Made by a program: the position numbers and the translations under genes | The notes under the pieces: model-generated | Database searches by the model: none | What the model was told of the DNA's origin: nothing | The model's input: the letters and a program-made list of their open reading frames with translations, nothing else | Source of the DNA: Streptomyces niger | Lineage (GTDB): Bacteria; Actinomycetota; Actinomycetes; Streptomycetales; Streptomycetaceae | NCBI RefSeq assembly: GCF_000718305.1 | Contig: NZ_JOFQ01000012.1 | Location: 62,001-126,000, forward strand | Length of the DNA stretch: 64,000 bases | Direction: 5' to 3' | In this document: positions 9,093-17,717 of the stretch, one piece after another | How the letters are laid out: each line of letters opens with the position of its first letter | How positions within the stretch are numbered: the stretch's first letter is position 1

Positions 9093-9533
9093 TCAGTAGC
9101 CGCGCGGATGCTGCGGGCGGCCGTACTGGTCCTCGTACGGAGCGGGGCGCGGCGCGACCGGGGCCGCCGGGCGCATCGCCTCATAGCCGGTGCTCATCGG
9201 GCGGCGGGGCTGCTGGTGCTGGCCCGGGTGACCCTGCGGTCCCGCGGACTGCTGCGGGATGTACGGGGTGGGCGCGGGCTGCATCGGCGCCTGGCCGGGA
9301 TATCCCTGCTGGGCGGGCGTGTGCGAGGGGCCGGAGGGGAGTGCGGGAAGCGCCGGCAGGGCCGGTGCCGAGTACGAGGACGACGACCCGATGTCGTACG
9401 GAGGCTGGACCCTGATCGGCGCGATCTGGGGTGTGCCGCGCTCGGCGACGAGGCTGTCGTAGATCGGGGTGTCCGGGAAGGAGGAGGGCGAAGCGTAGTA
9501 GCCGCCGCCGTAGGTAGAGCGGGGGGAGGTCAT
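9093..9533 (-). CDS. DUF6643-family low-complexity protein
   Basis: The protein has 146 aa from the ATG at 9533. The N-terminus (MTSPRSTYGGGYYASPSSF, then PIYDSLVAERGTPQIAPIRV) is the conserved head of a Streptomyces protein family of unknown role. The rest is rich in Pro, Gln, Ala and Tyr and ends PQHPRGY, with no globular domain or membrane helix. An AAGAGG purine run sits just before the ATG at unusually short spacing. It is divergent from the TerD gene across a 259-bp region that should hold both promoters. Confidence 0.8.
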   Translation of the reverse strand: MTSPRSTYGGGYYASPSSFPDTPIYDSLVAERGTPQIAPIRVQPPYDIGSSSSYSAPALPALPALPSGPSHTPAQQGYPGQAPMQPAPTPYIPQQSAGPQGHPGQHQQPRRPMSTGYEAMRPAAPVAPRPAPYEDQYGRPQHPRGY

Positions 9534-9792
9534 GCCTCTTAAGTTAAGCCCACGATGTGCTGGTTGGGGAGCCTGAAAAGAGGGTTGTTTTACGTGTCGG
9601 TAGTGGTGGCGGATCACTAATGTGGGTGAACCTGGGAAAATCGGTCGCCAACACCCGTTTGAATCGTGTAAAGCCCGGCTCACTGACAGGTGAAATCTTG
9701 CCCTCTTCACGGGAGCCGGAGGATGTCGCGGACCCCCTAGGTTGGGAGGCGGCGCCCCCCGAAGCGGGAGCGTGGAACCGAAGGAGGCGGCC

Positions 9793-11109
9793 ATGTCGAT
9801 GCCCAAGGGCGGCAACGCTCCGGTGGAAGCCGGCGCGGTACGGATCGAGCTGAGCTGGCGCCCCGGACCGGGCGTCCCGGACGTGGACGCGTCCGCGCTG
9901 CTGCTGAACGGCGGCAAGGTGCGGGACGACGGCGACTTCGTGTTCTACAACCAGCCGGCGCACGCCTCGGGCGCCGTGCGCCACGAGGGCAAGCGGACCG
10001 CGGCCGGCGCCGCCACCGACGTCCTCGCCGTCGACCTCGCTGCCGTGGAACCGGCGATCGAACGGGTGGTGCTCGCGGCCTCCGCGGACGGCGGAACGTT
10101 CGGCCAGGTACCGGAGCTGAGCGTCCGGGTCCTCGACGCGACGGGCACGAATACGGGCAACACCGGCCCTCTGGGCACCGAAGCCGCGGCCCCCGGTGGT
10201 GCCGAGCTCGTGCGGTTCGACAGCCAGGACGCCACCGTGGAGACCGCCTTCGTCCTCGGTGAGCTCTACCGGAGGCAGGGCGGCTGGAAGTTCCGTGCGA
10301 TCGGCCAGGGCTACGACAGCGGGCTGGCCGGGCTGGCCACGGACTACGGGATCAGCGTGGACGACCCGAGCCCGGCACCGGCGCACTCGATGACGCAGGG
10401 TCAACCCGAGGCGTCAACTCCCCCGCCCCCGGCGCGTGCCGCAACCCCGTCCGCCCCCACCCCCGTACGTCTCTCGAAAGTCACTCTCACGAAGGACGCC
10501 CCCGCGGTTTCGCTGACGAAGCAAGGGGGCACTTCGGGCGCGCTGCGCGTAAACCTCAACTGGCAGATGCGCCAGGCGCCGCAGACATCCGGCTGGGGCC
10601 GCAAGCTGAGCCGCGCGCTCGCCGGCCCCGCGGCCCTCGACCTCGACCTGGGCGCCCTGTACGAACTGACCGACGGCAGCAAGGGCGTCGTGCAGGCCCT
10701 CGGCAACGCCTTCGGCTCCCTGCACGCGCCGCCCTACATCCACCTCGACGGCGACGACCGCACCGGTGCCGTGGCCTCCGGCGAGAACCTCACGGTCAGC
10801 CTCGACCACCAGCACCTCATCAAGCGGATCCTGTTCTTCGTCACCATCTACGAAGGCGCGCGCAGTTTTGGAGACCTGAAGGCGACGGTCACGCTCACCC
10901 CGCAGCGGGGCGCGCCCGTCGACTTCTCCCTCGACGAGTGCACCGTGCCCTCCAACGTGTGCGCACTGGCGCTGCTCCTCAACACCGGCAGCGAACTGGT
11001 CATCCAACGAGAGGCCCGCTACCTCGTCCCCGAGCGGGGCGTCAGCCCGCAGCGCACGGTGGACCAGGCGTACGGCTGGGGCATGCGGTGGGCGCCGGGC
11101 CGGAAGTGA
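9793..11109 (+). CDS. tandem TerD-domain protein (tellurium/stress-resistance family)
   Basis: The protein has 438 aa. The ATG at 9793 follows AAGGAGG with ideal spacing. The first TerD-type domain covers residues about 10-190: [38 protein letters not shown], then [17 protein letters not shown] and [25 protein letters not shown] Pro/Ala-rich linker leads to a second copy (about 235-438: [41 protein letters not shown]). TerD domains bind calcium through acidic loops and take part in tellurite, phage and stress responses. There is no ter operon next to it. Fused tandem TerD proteins of this kind occur singly in Streptomyces. Confidence 0.9.
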   Translation: MSMPKGGNAPVEAGAVRIELSWRPGPGVPDVDASALLLNGGKVRDDGDFVFYNQPAHASGAVRHEGKRTAAGAATDVLAVDLAAVEPAIERVVLAASADGGTFGQVPELSVRVLDATGTNTGNTGPLGTEAAAPGGAELVRFDSQDATVETAFVLGELYRRQGGWKFRAIGQGYDSGLAGLATDYGISVDDPSPAPAHSMTQGQPEASTPPPPARAATPSAPTPVRLSKVTLTKDAPAVSLTKQGGTSGALRVNLNWQMRQAPQTSGWGRKLSRALAGPAALDLDLGALYELTDGSKGVVQALGNAFGSLHAPPYIHLDGDDRTGAVASGENLTVSLDHQHLIKRILFFVTIYEGARSFGDLKATVTLTPQRGAPVDFSLDECTVPSNVCALALLLNTGSELVIQREARYLVPERGVSPQRTVDQAYGWGMRWAPGRK

Positions 11110-11170
11110 GGCGCTCGGGACGTGGCTCGCGCACACCGCACGCGACCTGGGGCCGCACCCGGTCACGCCG

Positions 11171-12466
11171 CTAGGCGCCCTCCGACGCCTCTTCAGGGCC
11201 GGCGGCCCCCGCGCCTGAAGGCGGCGCCCCGTACGTCCGTCCTTTCCAGGCGGCGCCGCGCCCCCGGTAGTGCTGTACGGCCGAGTCGACGGTCATCAGG
11301 AGGTACAGCAGCGCGGTGAACGGCAACAGGGGCGCCGTCCACGGCGGCTGACGGTAGTAGCGCAGCATCGGCAGGTAGGTGCCCGTCATCACCGCCCAGG
11401 CCGGCGCCCCGAGGGCCACGACCGGCACGCTGCCGCCCACCAGGCCCGCGACCAGGGCCACCGGCGGCGCCAGGTAGACCAGCGCCAGCCCCAGGACCGT
11501 GCCCACCAGCAGCAGCGGGCTGTGCAGCAGTTGTGCGTACGCGCTGCGGGCCACCATCCGCCACAGGTCCGCCAGGCGCGGATACGGCCGCACGCTGTGC
11601 ACGTGGTCCGCGAGACCCAGCCAGATCCGCCCCGAGCCGGGGCCGCGCCGGCCCCCGGAGCGCTGCACGGCGCGGGCCAGCGTCACGTCGTCGATCACCG
11701 CGTGCCGGATGCGTTCCGGGATGCCGGCCCGTTCGGCCGCGTCCCGGCGCAGCAGGACGCAGCCGCCGGCCGCCGCCGCGGTACGCGCGCCCGGTCGGTT
11801 CACCCAGCGGAACGGGTACAGCTGCCCGAAGAAGTACACGAACGCCGGGACGATCAGCCGCTCCCAGAAGTCCGCCACCCGCAGCCGCGCCATCTGCGAC
11901 ACCAGGTCCAGATCGGCCGCACGGGCCGCGGACACGAGGGCGCGCAGGCTGTCCGGCCCGTGCGCGATGTCCGCATCGGTCAGCAGGACGTACTCCGCGT
12001 CCGTCCGTTCCCGGGCGAGCGCCATGCCGTGCCGTACCGCCCACAGCTTGCCCGTCCACCCCGGGGCGGGCTCGCCCGGCGAGGTCACGGTCAGCGGTAG
12101 CCCGCCGCGCTCGGCCGCCAGCGCCCGGGCCAGCTCACCGGTGCCGTCCGTACTGCCGTCGTCGACGAGGAAGACCTCGGCGGGCCCCGGGTACGCCTGC
12201 GCCAGCACCGACGGCAGGCTCACGGGCAGCACGTCCGCCTCGTCCCGCGCGGGCACGACGACGGCGACGGAGGGCCACTCGGCGGGCGGCTCCCGACGGC
12301 CCTGCACGGGCCCTGTGCGGCCGTCCGGCGGCTCGTGGTCGGTGCCGGGCGGCAGCCGTACGTCCGTCCGCCAGAAGAAGCCCTGGCCCGCCAGCAGCCA
12401 GCCCCACGCCACCAGCGACGCCCCAGCGATCCACGCCATCACAGCCACCCGGGCAGTGTGCCCCAT
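11171..12466 (-). CDS. membrane glycosyltransferase family 2 (hopene-associated HpnB-like)
   Basis: The protein has 431 aa with an N-terminal helix (AWIAGASLVAWGWLLAG). The GT-A domain spans about 65-300, with VAVVVPARDEADVLPVSLPS, VFLVDDGSTDGT, the DxD-type LLTDADIAHG and a VIDDVTLARAVQ motif. Three to four C-terminal helices follow. The DEADVLP start, the PGWTGKLWAV segment and the C-terminal helices resemble HpnB, the glycosyltransferase linked to hopanoid biosynthesis. No hopanoid genes are nearby, so it may act on another lipid acceptor. It is divergent from the racemase gene across only 68 bp, where both promoters must be packed. Confidence 0.85.
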   Translation of the reverse strand: MGHTARVAVMAWIAGASLVAWGWLLAGQGFFWRTDVRLPPGTDHEPPDGRTGPVQGRREPPAEWPSVAVVVPARDEADVLPVSLPSVLAQAYPGPAEVFLVDDGSTDGTGELARALAAERGGLPLTVTSPGEPAPGWTGKLWAVRHGMALARERTDAEYVLLTDADIAHGPDSLRALVSAARAADLDLVSQMARLRVADFWERLIVPAFVYFFGQLYPFRWVNRPGARTAAAAGGCVLLRRDAAERAGIPERIRHAVIDDVTLARAVQRSGGRRGPGSGRIWLGLADHVHSVRPYPRLADLWRMVARSAYAQLLHSPLLLVGTVLGLALVYLAPPVALVAGLVGGSVPVVALGAPAWAVMTGTYLPMLRYYRQPPWTAPLLPFTALLYLLMTVDSAVQHYRGRGAAWKGRTYGAPPSGAGAAGPEEASEGA

Positions 12467-12534
12467 GGCGCATCGTCCGCCGTGGAACCGGCCCGGTGCG
12501 GCCCGTACCCGGCCCGGCTGAGTAAAGTGTCCGG

Positions 12535-13380
12535 GTGAAGATCGCGCTCATGGACTCCGGCTCCGGCCTGCTCGCGGCCGCCGCGGCCGTACGGCGGCTG
12601 CGGCCCGACGCCGGTCTCGTGCTCTCCTCCGACCCCGACGGCATGCCCTGGGGGCCACGTACCCCGGCCGACCTCACCGAGCGCGCGCTCGCCGTCGCCA
12701 GGCACGCCGCGGCGCACCGTCCGGACGCCCTGATCGTCGCCTGCAACACGGCCTCCGTCCACGCGCTGCCCACGCTCCGCGCCGAGCTGGAGCCGGACCT
12801 CCCGGTGATCGGGACCGTCCCGGCGATCAAGCCGGCGGCGACCGCCGGCGGCCCGGTGGCGATCTGGGCCACGCCTGCCACCACCGGCAGCCCGTACCAG
12901 CGGGGCCTGATCCGGTCGTTCGCGGCGGACACGGAGGTCGCCGAGGTGCCGTGCCCCGGCCTCGCCGACGCGGTCGAGGCCGCCGACGACGCGGCGATCG
13001 CCGCCGCGGTCGCCGCCGCCGCGGCCCTCACTCCGCCGGACGTACGCTCCGTCGTCCTCGGCTGTACGCACTACGAGCTGGTCGCCGACCGCATCCGGGA
13101 CGCGCTGCAGCGCCCGGCGGCCCCCGCGCTCACCCTGTACGGCTCGGCGGAAGCGGTCGCCGCCCAGGCGCTCCGGCGCATCGGCGCCGAGCCGGCTCCC
13201 GCGGCCACCCCGAGTCGCGAGCTGACCGTCCTCCTCAGTGGGCGCGCGGGCACGCTCCCGGAGACGGCGCTGGCCTACGAAGAGGGCCGGCTGCTCGCCG
13301 GTACGGACGCCGGCTCCGCCGCTCCTACGGGTGCCGCGGTCCCCGCTCCCGGAGAGGCCGCGGCGCAACCGACCCGTTAG
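12535..13380 (+). CDS. aspartate/glutamate racemase-family protein (MurI-like)
   Basis: The protein has 281 aa from a GTG at 12535. It carries the paired catalytic cysteines of cofactor-independent Glu/Asp racemases: LIVACNTASVHALPTL and VVLGCTHYELVADRI. The N-terminal Asp-Ser motif is present (IALMDSGSG). Two Gly of the usual DSGVGG string are changed, so it is a divergent MurI paralog rather than clearly the peptidoglycan enzyme. MurI would supply D-glutamate for the wall; a role in amino-acid racemisation is safer. The last ~25 residues are an Ala/Pro tail beyond the usual family length. Confidence 0.83.
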   Translation: MKIALMDSGSGLLAAAAAVRRLRPDAGLVLSSDPDGMPWGPRTPADLTERALAVARHAAAHRPDALIVACNTASVHALPTLRAELEPDLPVIGTVPAIKPAATAGGPVAIWATPATTGSPYQRGLIRSFAADTEVAEVPCPGLADAVEAADDAAIAAAVAAAAALTPPDVRSVVLGCTHYELVADRIRDALQRPAAPALTLYGSAEAVAAQALRRIGAEPAPAATPSRELTVLLSGRAGTLPETALAYEEGRLLAGTDAGSAAPTGAAVPAPGEAAAQPTR

Positions 13381-13573
13381 GCGCGCCCTTGGGCCCTCCA
13401 GGGGGAGCGCCCTTCACAGGCTCGGCACGCAACGGTTCTGCCCCATGTCGGAGCGCACCGACTGAATGATCGGCTCCGCCTCCGCGAACGCAGTCACCGC
13501 CCCCTGCCCCACGCGTCACGGGAAGTCGCGTCGCCCGCTGCCGGGCGGCGGGAAGACGCGTACGCTGCGCACC

Positions 13574-14164
13574 ATGAGGGACCACCCCCAGGAGGGGGCA
13601 GCTGCCCCCCACAGCAACGGCGCGCAGGACTCGCCCTGCGCCGCCGTCCCCGAGGTCTGGCACGGCCGAGCGACCAACCGCTTCCAGTGGCTGCTCGCCG
13701 CCGCCGGAGCGGCGTGCATGGCACTGGGCATCGAGCTGGCGGTCGACAACGCCTGGACGTCCGGCGTGACCCCGCTGGTGATGGCCGTCGTCGGCTGCGT
13801 CGCCGCCGGGCTGCTCGTCCTCTTCGGCACGCTCGCCTTCGTCCACGTCGCCGTACGGGTCGACAAGGACTGCCTCGAAGTGCGCTGCGGCCACATCGGG
13901 CTGCCGCGCCGCCGCATCCCGCTCTCGCACGTGGTCGACGTCGACTTCGCGCCCCGCGTCACGCCCTGCCACTGGGGCGGCTGGGGCTACCGCTGGCGCC
14001 CCGAGCAGGGCACGGGTGTGATCGTACGGCGCGGCGAGGCGGTGATCCTCCGTCTCGGTGACGGCCGCACCTTCACCGTCACCGTCGACGACGCGGAGGC
14101 CGCCGTCCACTGCATCCGCTCCCGCCTCGGCCTCCGCCCGAAACCGACCCCGGGCCCGGCCTGA
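13574..14164 (+). CDS. conserved membrane protein with two N-terminal helices
   Basis: The protein has 196 aa. After a ~35-residue hydrophilic start come two helices (FQWLLAAAGAACMALGIEL and VTPLVMAVVGCVAAGLLVLFGTLAFV). A soluble domain follows that reads like a small bacterial PH-like beta domain (VDKDCLEVRCGHIGLPRRRIPLSHVVDVDF, then TGVIVRRGEAVILRLGDGRTFTVTVDDAEAAV). Such proteins are common in actinobacteria without assigned function. The ATG at 13574 has no clear ribosome-binding site, so the start is uncertain. It lies between the racemase and NUDIX genes, all on the plus strand. Confidence 0.75.
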   Translation: MRDHPQEGAAAPHSNGAQDSPCAAVPEVWHGRATNRFQWLLAAAGAACMALGIELAVDNAWTSGVTPLVMAVVGCVAAGLLVLFGTLAFVHVAVRVDKDCLEVRCGHIGLPRRRIPLSHVVDVDFAPRVTPCHWGGWGYRWRPEQGTGVIVRRGEAVILRLGDGRTFTVTVDDAEAAVHCIRSRLGLRPKPTPGPA

Positions 14165-14318
14165 CGGTCCTCCCCGGCCTGCGGCCCCTCGACCACGCCC
14201 AGCCGGCAGCCCACGGCCCGCGGCACCGGCCGGCTCGCCTGCCGCCCGGCGACGGAACGGCCCGTAACGCGCCCGAAGCATTTCGTTCCGCTGCCGGGCG
14301 CTCGCTAGGGTGCGGTCC

Positions 14319-14798
14319 ATGGCGACACCCGACTTCATCCGCGAAATCCGCGCGACCGCAGGCCACCAGCTGCTCTGGATGCCCGGTGTCAGCGCCATCG
14401 TGCTCGACGACGAGGGCAGGGTGCTGCTGGGCCGCCGCGCGGACAGCGGCCGCTGGTCGATCATCGGCGGCATCCCCGACCCCGGCGAGCAGCCCGCCGC
14501 CTGCGCCGTGCGCGAGGTCCTGGAGGAGACCGCGGTCCACTGCGTCCCGGAGCGCCTCCTCCTGGTGCAGGCCCTGGAGCCGGTCACCTACCCCAACGGA
14601 GACCGCTGCCAGTTCATGGACATCTGCTTCCTCTGCCGCGCCACCGGCGGCGAGGCCCGCGTCAATGACGACGAGTCGCTGGAGGTCGGCTGGTTCGAGC
14701 GGGACGCGCTGCCGCCCATGGAGGCCTTCGCGCTCGACCGGATCAAGCAGGCCACGGAGGACGCACCCACGTGGTTCGAGGGCGCGGGAGAGGTGTAA
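14319..14798 (+). CDS. NUDIX hydrolase
   Basis: The protein has 159 aa. Residues about 49-71 form the Nudix box, beginning GGIPDPGEQ and ending REVLEETAV, which fits the G-x5-E-x7-REUxEExGU pattern that binds the metal and nucleoside diphosphate. The fold is standard (IVLDDEGRVLLGRRADSGRWSI before the box). Family members hydrolyse nucleoside diphosphates linked to another group; the substrate is not predictable here. The start could be a GTG nine bases upstream (14310). A hairpin after the stop marks the end of this plus-strand set. Confidence 0.9.
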   Translation: MATPDFIREIRATAGHQLLWMPGVSAIVLDDEGRVLLGRRADSGRWSIIGGIPDPGEQPAACAVREVLEETAVHCVPERLLLVQALEPVTYPNGDRCQFMDICFLCRATGGEARVNDDESLEVGWFERDALPPMEAFALDRIKQATEDAPTWFEGAGEV

Positions 14799-14833
14799 GG
14801 GCGGCCCGGCCGAGCCGGGCGAGGGTCCTGTCG

Positions 14834-14870
14834 CGTCAGTCACTCTCCGTGACGCCGGAGAGCTCTGACG
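14834..14870 (+). terminator. hairpin downstream of the NUDIX gene
   Basis: An outer CGTCAG/CTGACG pair and an inner CTCTCCG/CGGAGAG pair form an interrupted stem with a 6-base loop. It starts 36 bases after the NUDIX stop and precedes the 11-bp tandem repeats. A rho-independent terminator without a T-tract, as is common in Streptomyces, is likely. Confidence 0.5.
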
Positions 14871-14876
14871 GCAAAT

Positions 14877-14931
14877 GCCAGCACCAAGCCAGCACGAAGT
14901 CAGCACCGAGTCAGCGTTGAGTCAGCACGGC
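14877..14931. repeat. five copies of an 11-bp degenerate tandem repeat
   Basis: Five consecutive 11-bp units (consensus GTCAGCACCGA; the first two begin GCCAGCAC) run without gaps. They lie between the NUDIX terminator hairpin and the methyltransferase end and are not in a supported gene. Function unknown; they could be slippage products or a protein-binding array. Confidence 0.7.
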
Positions 14932-15028
14932 ACTCCTCCTCGGCCGCCGTCACGAGGTCGACATGGGCCGGTGCGTCGACCGGTGTCTTCGGGCGACATG
15001 GCGGCCTCTGCGTGCGGGCGATCGGTGC

Positions 15029-15733
15029 TCAGAGTGCCTGATCACCATGCGCGGCACCGGACGCCGTTCCCGGCAGCGCCGGCCCGGCCTTCCGGGCCAC
15101 GCCGATGATGCACGGGGAGCTCGGCGTCGTGCGTCCGTTGACCAGGAAATCGAAGTGCCGTACGCGTTCGATGGCGAACCCGGCGTCGACAATGGTCTGT
15201 TGGCTGTCCCGGGTCAGCCGGCAGCCACCTGCCAGGAGGGACCAAACAGGGTTCAGCAGGCGTTGCTTGCGGGCGAACCGGGGATTCCCGGAGCGGACGT
15301 GCTCGTAGAAGTACAACGCACCGCCCGGCCGGAGTACGCGTGCCACTTCGGAAAGTGCCCGGCGTACGTCGGGGAGGGAGCACAGGACCAGAGAGAGCAC
15401 CGCGCCGTCGACCGAAGCGTCCGGCAGCGGCAGGTCCTCCGCCCGTCCCGCACGGATTTCCACCGGCACGGATGTCTTCGCGGCTGCCTGCTCGGCCAGT
15501 TGGCGCAGCCGTGGCTCGGGCTCCACGGCGATGACCTGGTCGACCTGCTCCGGATAGTGCGGGAAGTTGGCGCCGGTGCCGGCGCCCACCTCCACGATCT
15601 GTCCGGTGGCGCCGGCGAGTAGCTCCTGGCGGTGCTTCAGGGCGCCATGCGCTTCCGCGAAGGCGTTGATCTTCGGGTAGATCCGGGCGAAGAGCGGGTG
15701 CCTCACTTGCGACTTCTTCGTGGCTGCGGCCAT
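15029..15733 (-). CDS. class I SAM-dependent methyltransferase, UbiE/COQ5-like
   Basis: The protein has 234 aa from the ATG at 15733, which has GAAGGGAG upstream; longer in-frame starts reach into the operator region. Motif I is IVEVGAGTGANFPHY, the acidic motif is VIAVEPEPRL, and later come VDGAVLSLVLCSLPD and EVARVLRPGGALYFYEHVRS. These match the Methyltransf_11 group acting on small molecules or lipids (for example phospholipid N-methyltransferase-like enzymes). It lies 104 bp downstream of the BlaI-type repressor, on the same strand, with two palindromes in the gap. That implies control by the repressor. Confidence 0.88.
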   Translation of the reverse strand: MAAATKKSQVRHPLFARIYPKINAFAEAHGALKHRQELLAGATGQIVEVGAGTGANFPHYPEQVDQVIAVEPEPRLRQLAEQAAAKTSVPVEIRAGRAEDLPLPDASVDGAVLSLVLCSLPDVRRALSEVARVLRPGGALYFYEHVRSGNPRFARKQRLLNPVWSLLAGGCRLTRDSQQTIVDAGFAIERVRHFDFLVNGRTTPSSPCIIGVARKAGPALPGTASGAAHGDQAL

Positions 15734-15769
15734 GGCTGCGGCTCCCTTCGGCAGGTGACGCCGGCAAGC

Positions 15770-15787
15770 TACTACGGCTGCGTAGTA
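15770..15787. promoter_or_regulatory. candidate BlaI-type operator, first palindrome before the methyltransferase
   Basis: TACTACG-GCTG-CGTAGTA is a perfect 7-bp inverted repeat with a 4-base spacer. It has the same arms and spacer as the element before the repressor gene at 16217, differing at one arm base. BlaI/MecI repressors bind such dyads. It is expected to control the methyltransferase. Confidence 0.65.
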
Positions 15788-15806
15788 ACTACCTTGCGAA
15801 TGTAGT
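15788..15806. promoter_or_regulatory. second candidate BlaI-type operator, abutting the first
   Basis: ACTAC-N9-GTAGT directly follows the first palindrome. Two adjoining dyads are the usual arrangement for BlaI dimers. The arms are shorter and the spacer longer than in the neighbouring site, so this is a weaker call. Confidence 0.45.
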
Positions 15807-15837
15807 AGAGAACTGGGGCGAACCGGCGGTGTGTCCC

Positions 15838-16197
15838 TCACGGGGAGTCCTCCAGCAGTCGGCGCAGTCGCTCACGCAGTTCCGGATCGAGGGAGGCCTC
15901 GGCCGCGAAATGCGCGACCGCGTTCTCCCCGTGCGTGCGCAACACCTCTCGTACGGCGAGCGCGGCCTCGTCGGGGACAGCCGGCGTGTACTCGTATCCG
16001 CGGCCGTGACGCGTGCGGTCGAGCATGCCCTTCTCGGCGAGACGGGTCATGACGGTCATCACCGTCGTGTACGCGAGCGGCTGTGGACGTCTCTCGTTCA
16101 GCACATCCAGCACCTGTCGCACGGACATCGGGCGCTTCTCGTTCCAGCACGCCTGCATGACGTCGTTCTCCAGTGCCCCCAGGGCCACCGTGTCCAC
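15838..16197 (-). CDS. BlaI/MecI/CopY-family transcriptional repressor (copy 1)
   Basis: The protein has 119 aa. It has the BlaI winged-helix layout: LGALENDVMQACWNEKRPMSVRQVLDVLNERRPQPLAYTTVMTVM, the highly conserved recognition region, then RLAEKGMLDRTRHGRGYEY. BlaI proteins repress as dimers and are inactivated by proteolysis after an M56 sensor is triggered. No M56 gene is beside this copy; the only one is at 31172. Two starts are possible: GTG at 16197, or GTG at 16188, which has GGGAAGG at better spacing. Palindromes on both sides suggest autoregulation and control of the downstream methyltransferase. Confidence 0.92.
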   Translation of the reverse strand: MDTVALGALENDVMQACWNEKRPMSVRQVLDVLNERRPQPLAYTTVMTVMTRLAEKGMLDRTRHGRGYEYTPAVPDEAALAVREVLRTHGENAVAHFAAEASLDPELRERLRRLLEDSP

Positions 16198-16216
16198 CTT
16201 CCCGAGCTGCCGTGCC

Positions 16217-16234
16217 TACTATGCGAGCGTAGTA
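16217..16234. promoter_or_regulatory. candidate operator before blaI copy 1
   Basis: TACTATG-CGAG-CGTAGTA is a dyad in the 65 bp between nuoN and the repressor gene. Its arms and 4-base spacer match the 15770 site. It is probably the autoregulatory operator. It also lies within 46 bp of the nuoN stop, so it separates this repressor unit from the nuo operon. Confidence 0.65.
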
Positions 16235-16262
16235 CGCGATCCATGCCGGGGAGGAGCCCCGG

Positions 16263-17717
16263 TCAGCGGACGAGTGGCCCGCCGAGCAGGTCGAGTACGG
16301 GGCCGCCCGCGATACCGAGGACCACGGACGCGGCCGCGGCGGCGCAGGCGAGCAGAGCGGCCGGGCGCCGCACGGTGAGCGTCCGCGCGGCATCAGCACC
16401 GGCATCAGCACCGGCACCGGCACCGGCATCGGCATCGGCACGGGCACCCGCGACCGCCGGCTGGATCCACCGCAGGTAGTAGAAGAGCGATGCCACGGTG
16501 TTCACGGCCGCCACGACGGCCAGCCACGTGTACCCGCCGTCGACCGCCGCCGTGAAGACCTGGAGCTTGCCGAGGAACACGGCGGTGGGCGGGGTGCCGA
16601 GCAGGCCGAGGAGGCAGACGACGAGGCTGAGCGCCAGGGCGGGGTGGCGGCGCAGCAGTCCGCGGTAGTCGTCGAGGGCGCGTGCGCGGGGGAGGGCGCA
16701 GACGACGGCGAAGGCGCCGAGGTTGGTGAGGGCGTAACCCGCCAGGTAGTAGAGCAGTGCGGGCTGGGCCTGGTCGCTGCGGCCGGTGACAGCGATCGGA
16801 ATGAGGAGGTAGCCGACCTGGCTGATGGTGGAGTACGCCAGGAGCCGCCTGACGTCGGTCTGGAAGAACGCGGCCAGGTTGCCGAGCGTCATGGAGGCGG
16901 TGGCCAGTACGGCGATCAGCGCCGGCCAGGGCACGTCGGTGGCGGACAGGGGGACCGCGGCGAGCCGGTAGAGCGCGGCCAGGGCACCGATCTTCGGCAG
17001 CGTGGCGAGGAAGGCCGCGACGGCAGGCGTACTGCCCTGCACGGCGTCCGGCACCCAGAAGTGGCAGGGAACTCCGCCCGCCTTGAAGAGGACTCCCGCG
17101 AGCAGTCCCACCACTCCCGCCGCGACGAGTCCGGTGGGCGCGGTGGCCAGGCCCCCGGCGAGTGCCGGGTAGGCGGTGGCACGGCCCGCAGCGAAGAGCA
17201 CGGTGATGCCGGTCAGCATCATCACACCGAGCAGCGCCCCGACGACGTAGTACTTGAGCGCGGCCTCGGTGCCCGGCCCGTCCTTCCGGAAGCCGGCCAG
17301 CGTGTACGAAGGGACGCTCGCCAGCAGGTAAGCGGCGGCGAGGAGCAGCAGGTCCTGGGCGCCGGCCAGCAGCAGTGCGCCGAGCGCGGCGAGTTGGAGG
17401 AGGACGTAGAACTCGGTCTCGCGCGGGTCGGCGCGGTAGGCGATACGGCCGAGGACGAGGACGAGGAGTGTGCCGCCGAGGATGACGACGCGGGCGGTGG
17501 CGGTCACGGGGTCGATGGCGAAGGCACCGTCGAAGGCCGCCATGGGGCCCGGCGCGGCGGCGACGGCGGCCGCGATACCCGCCACGCAGGCGACGGCCGC
17601 CAGTGCGCCCGTCAGCCACTGGCGACGGCGCGGCAGCCAGGCGCCCAGGAGCAGTCCGAGCACGGCCGAGGCGCCGAGCAGTACCTCGGGCAACAGGTCG
17701 AGCGGGTTCTCGTTCAT
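16263..17717 (-). CDS. nuoN: NADH-quinone oxidoreductase subunit N-like antiporter
   Basis: The protein has 484 aa and about 14 membrane helices of the Mrp-antiporter fold. The ATG at 17717 overlaps the nuoM stop (ATGA). The TM7-type lysine motif FKAGGVPCHFWVPDAVQGSTP and the TM8 lysine (LATLPKIGALAALYR) are present. The TM5 glutamate of standard NuoN (ELISLP in E. coli) aligns with Leu, in YLLASVP near residue 131. A Gly/Ala/Asp-rich run near residue 425 is encoded by a 6-bp repeat and sits before the last helix. It is the last gene of the overlapping complex I-like operon. Proton pumping may be altered (inference). Confidence 0.9.
   Translation of the reverse strand: MNENPLDLLPEVLLGASAVLGLLLGAWLPRRRQWLTGALAAVACVAGIAAAVAAAPGPMAAFDGAFAIDPVTATARVVILGGTLLVLVLGRIAYRADPRETEFYVLLQLAALGALLLAGAQDLLLLAAAYLLASVPSYTLAGFRKDGPGTEAALKYYVVGALLGVMMLTGITVLFAAGRATAYPALAGGLATAPTGLVAAGVVGLLAGVLFKAGGVPCHFWVPDAVQGSTPAVAAFLATLPKIGALAALYRLAAVPLSATDVPWPALIAVLATASMTLGNLAAFFQTDVRRLLAYSTISQVGYLLIPIAVTGRSDQAQPALLYYLAGYALTNLGAFAVVCALPRARALDDYRGLLRRHPALALSLVVCLLGLLGTPPTAVFLGKLQVFTAAVDGGYTWLAVVAAVNTVASLFYYLRWIQPAVAGARADADAGAGAGADAGADAARTLTVRRPAALLACAAAAASVVLGIAGGPVLDLLGGPLVR
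16389..16448. repeat. 6-bp microsatellite inside nuoN
   Basis: Ten 6-bp units (GGCATC, GGCACC, AGCACC variants) run in frame within nuoN and encode alternating Ala-Asp/Ala-Gly residues in a hydrophilic loop before the last helix. The unit is a multiple of 3, so changes in copy number would keep the frame. Confidence 0.8.

Noticed and set aside
14877..14931. The short tandem repeats considered as a CRISPR array.
   Set aside because: The units are 11 bp with no unique spacers, and no cas genes are in the window.
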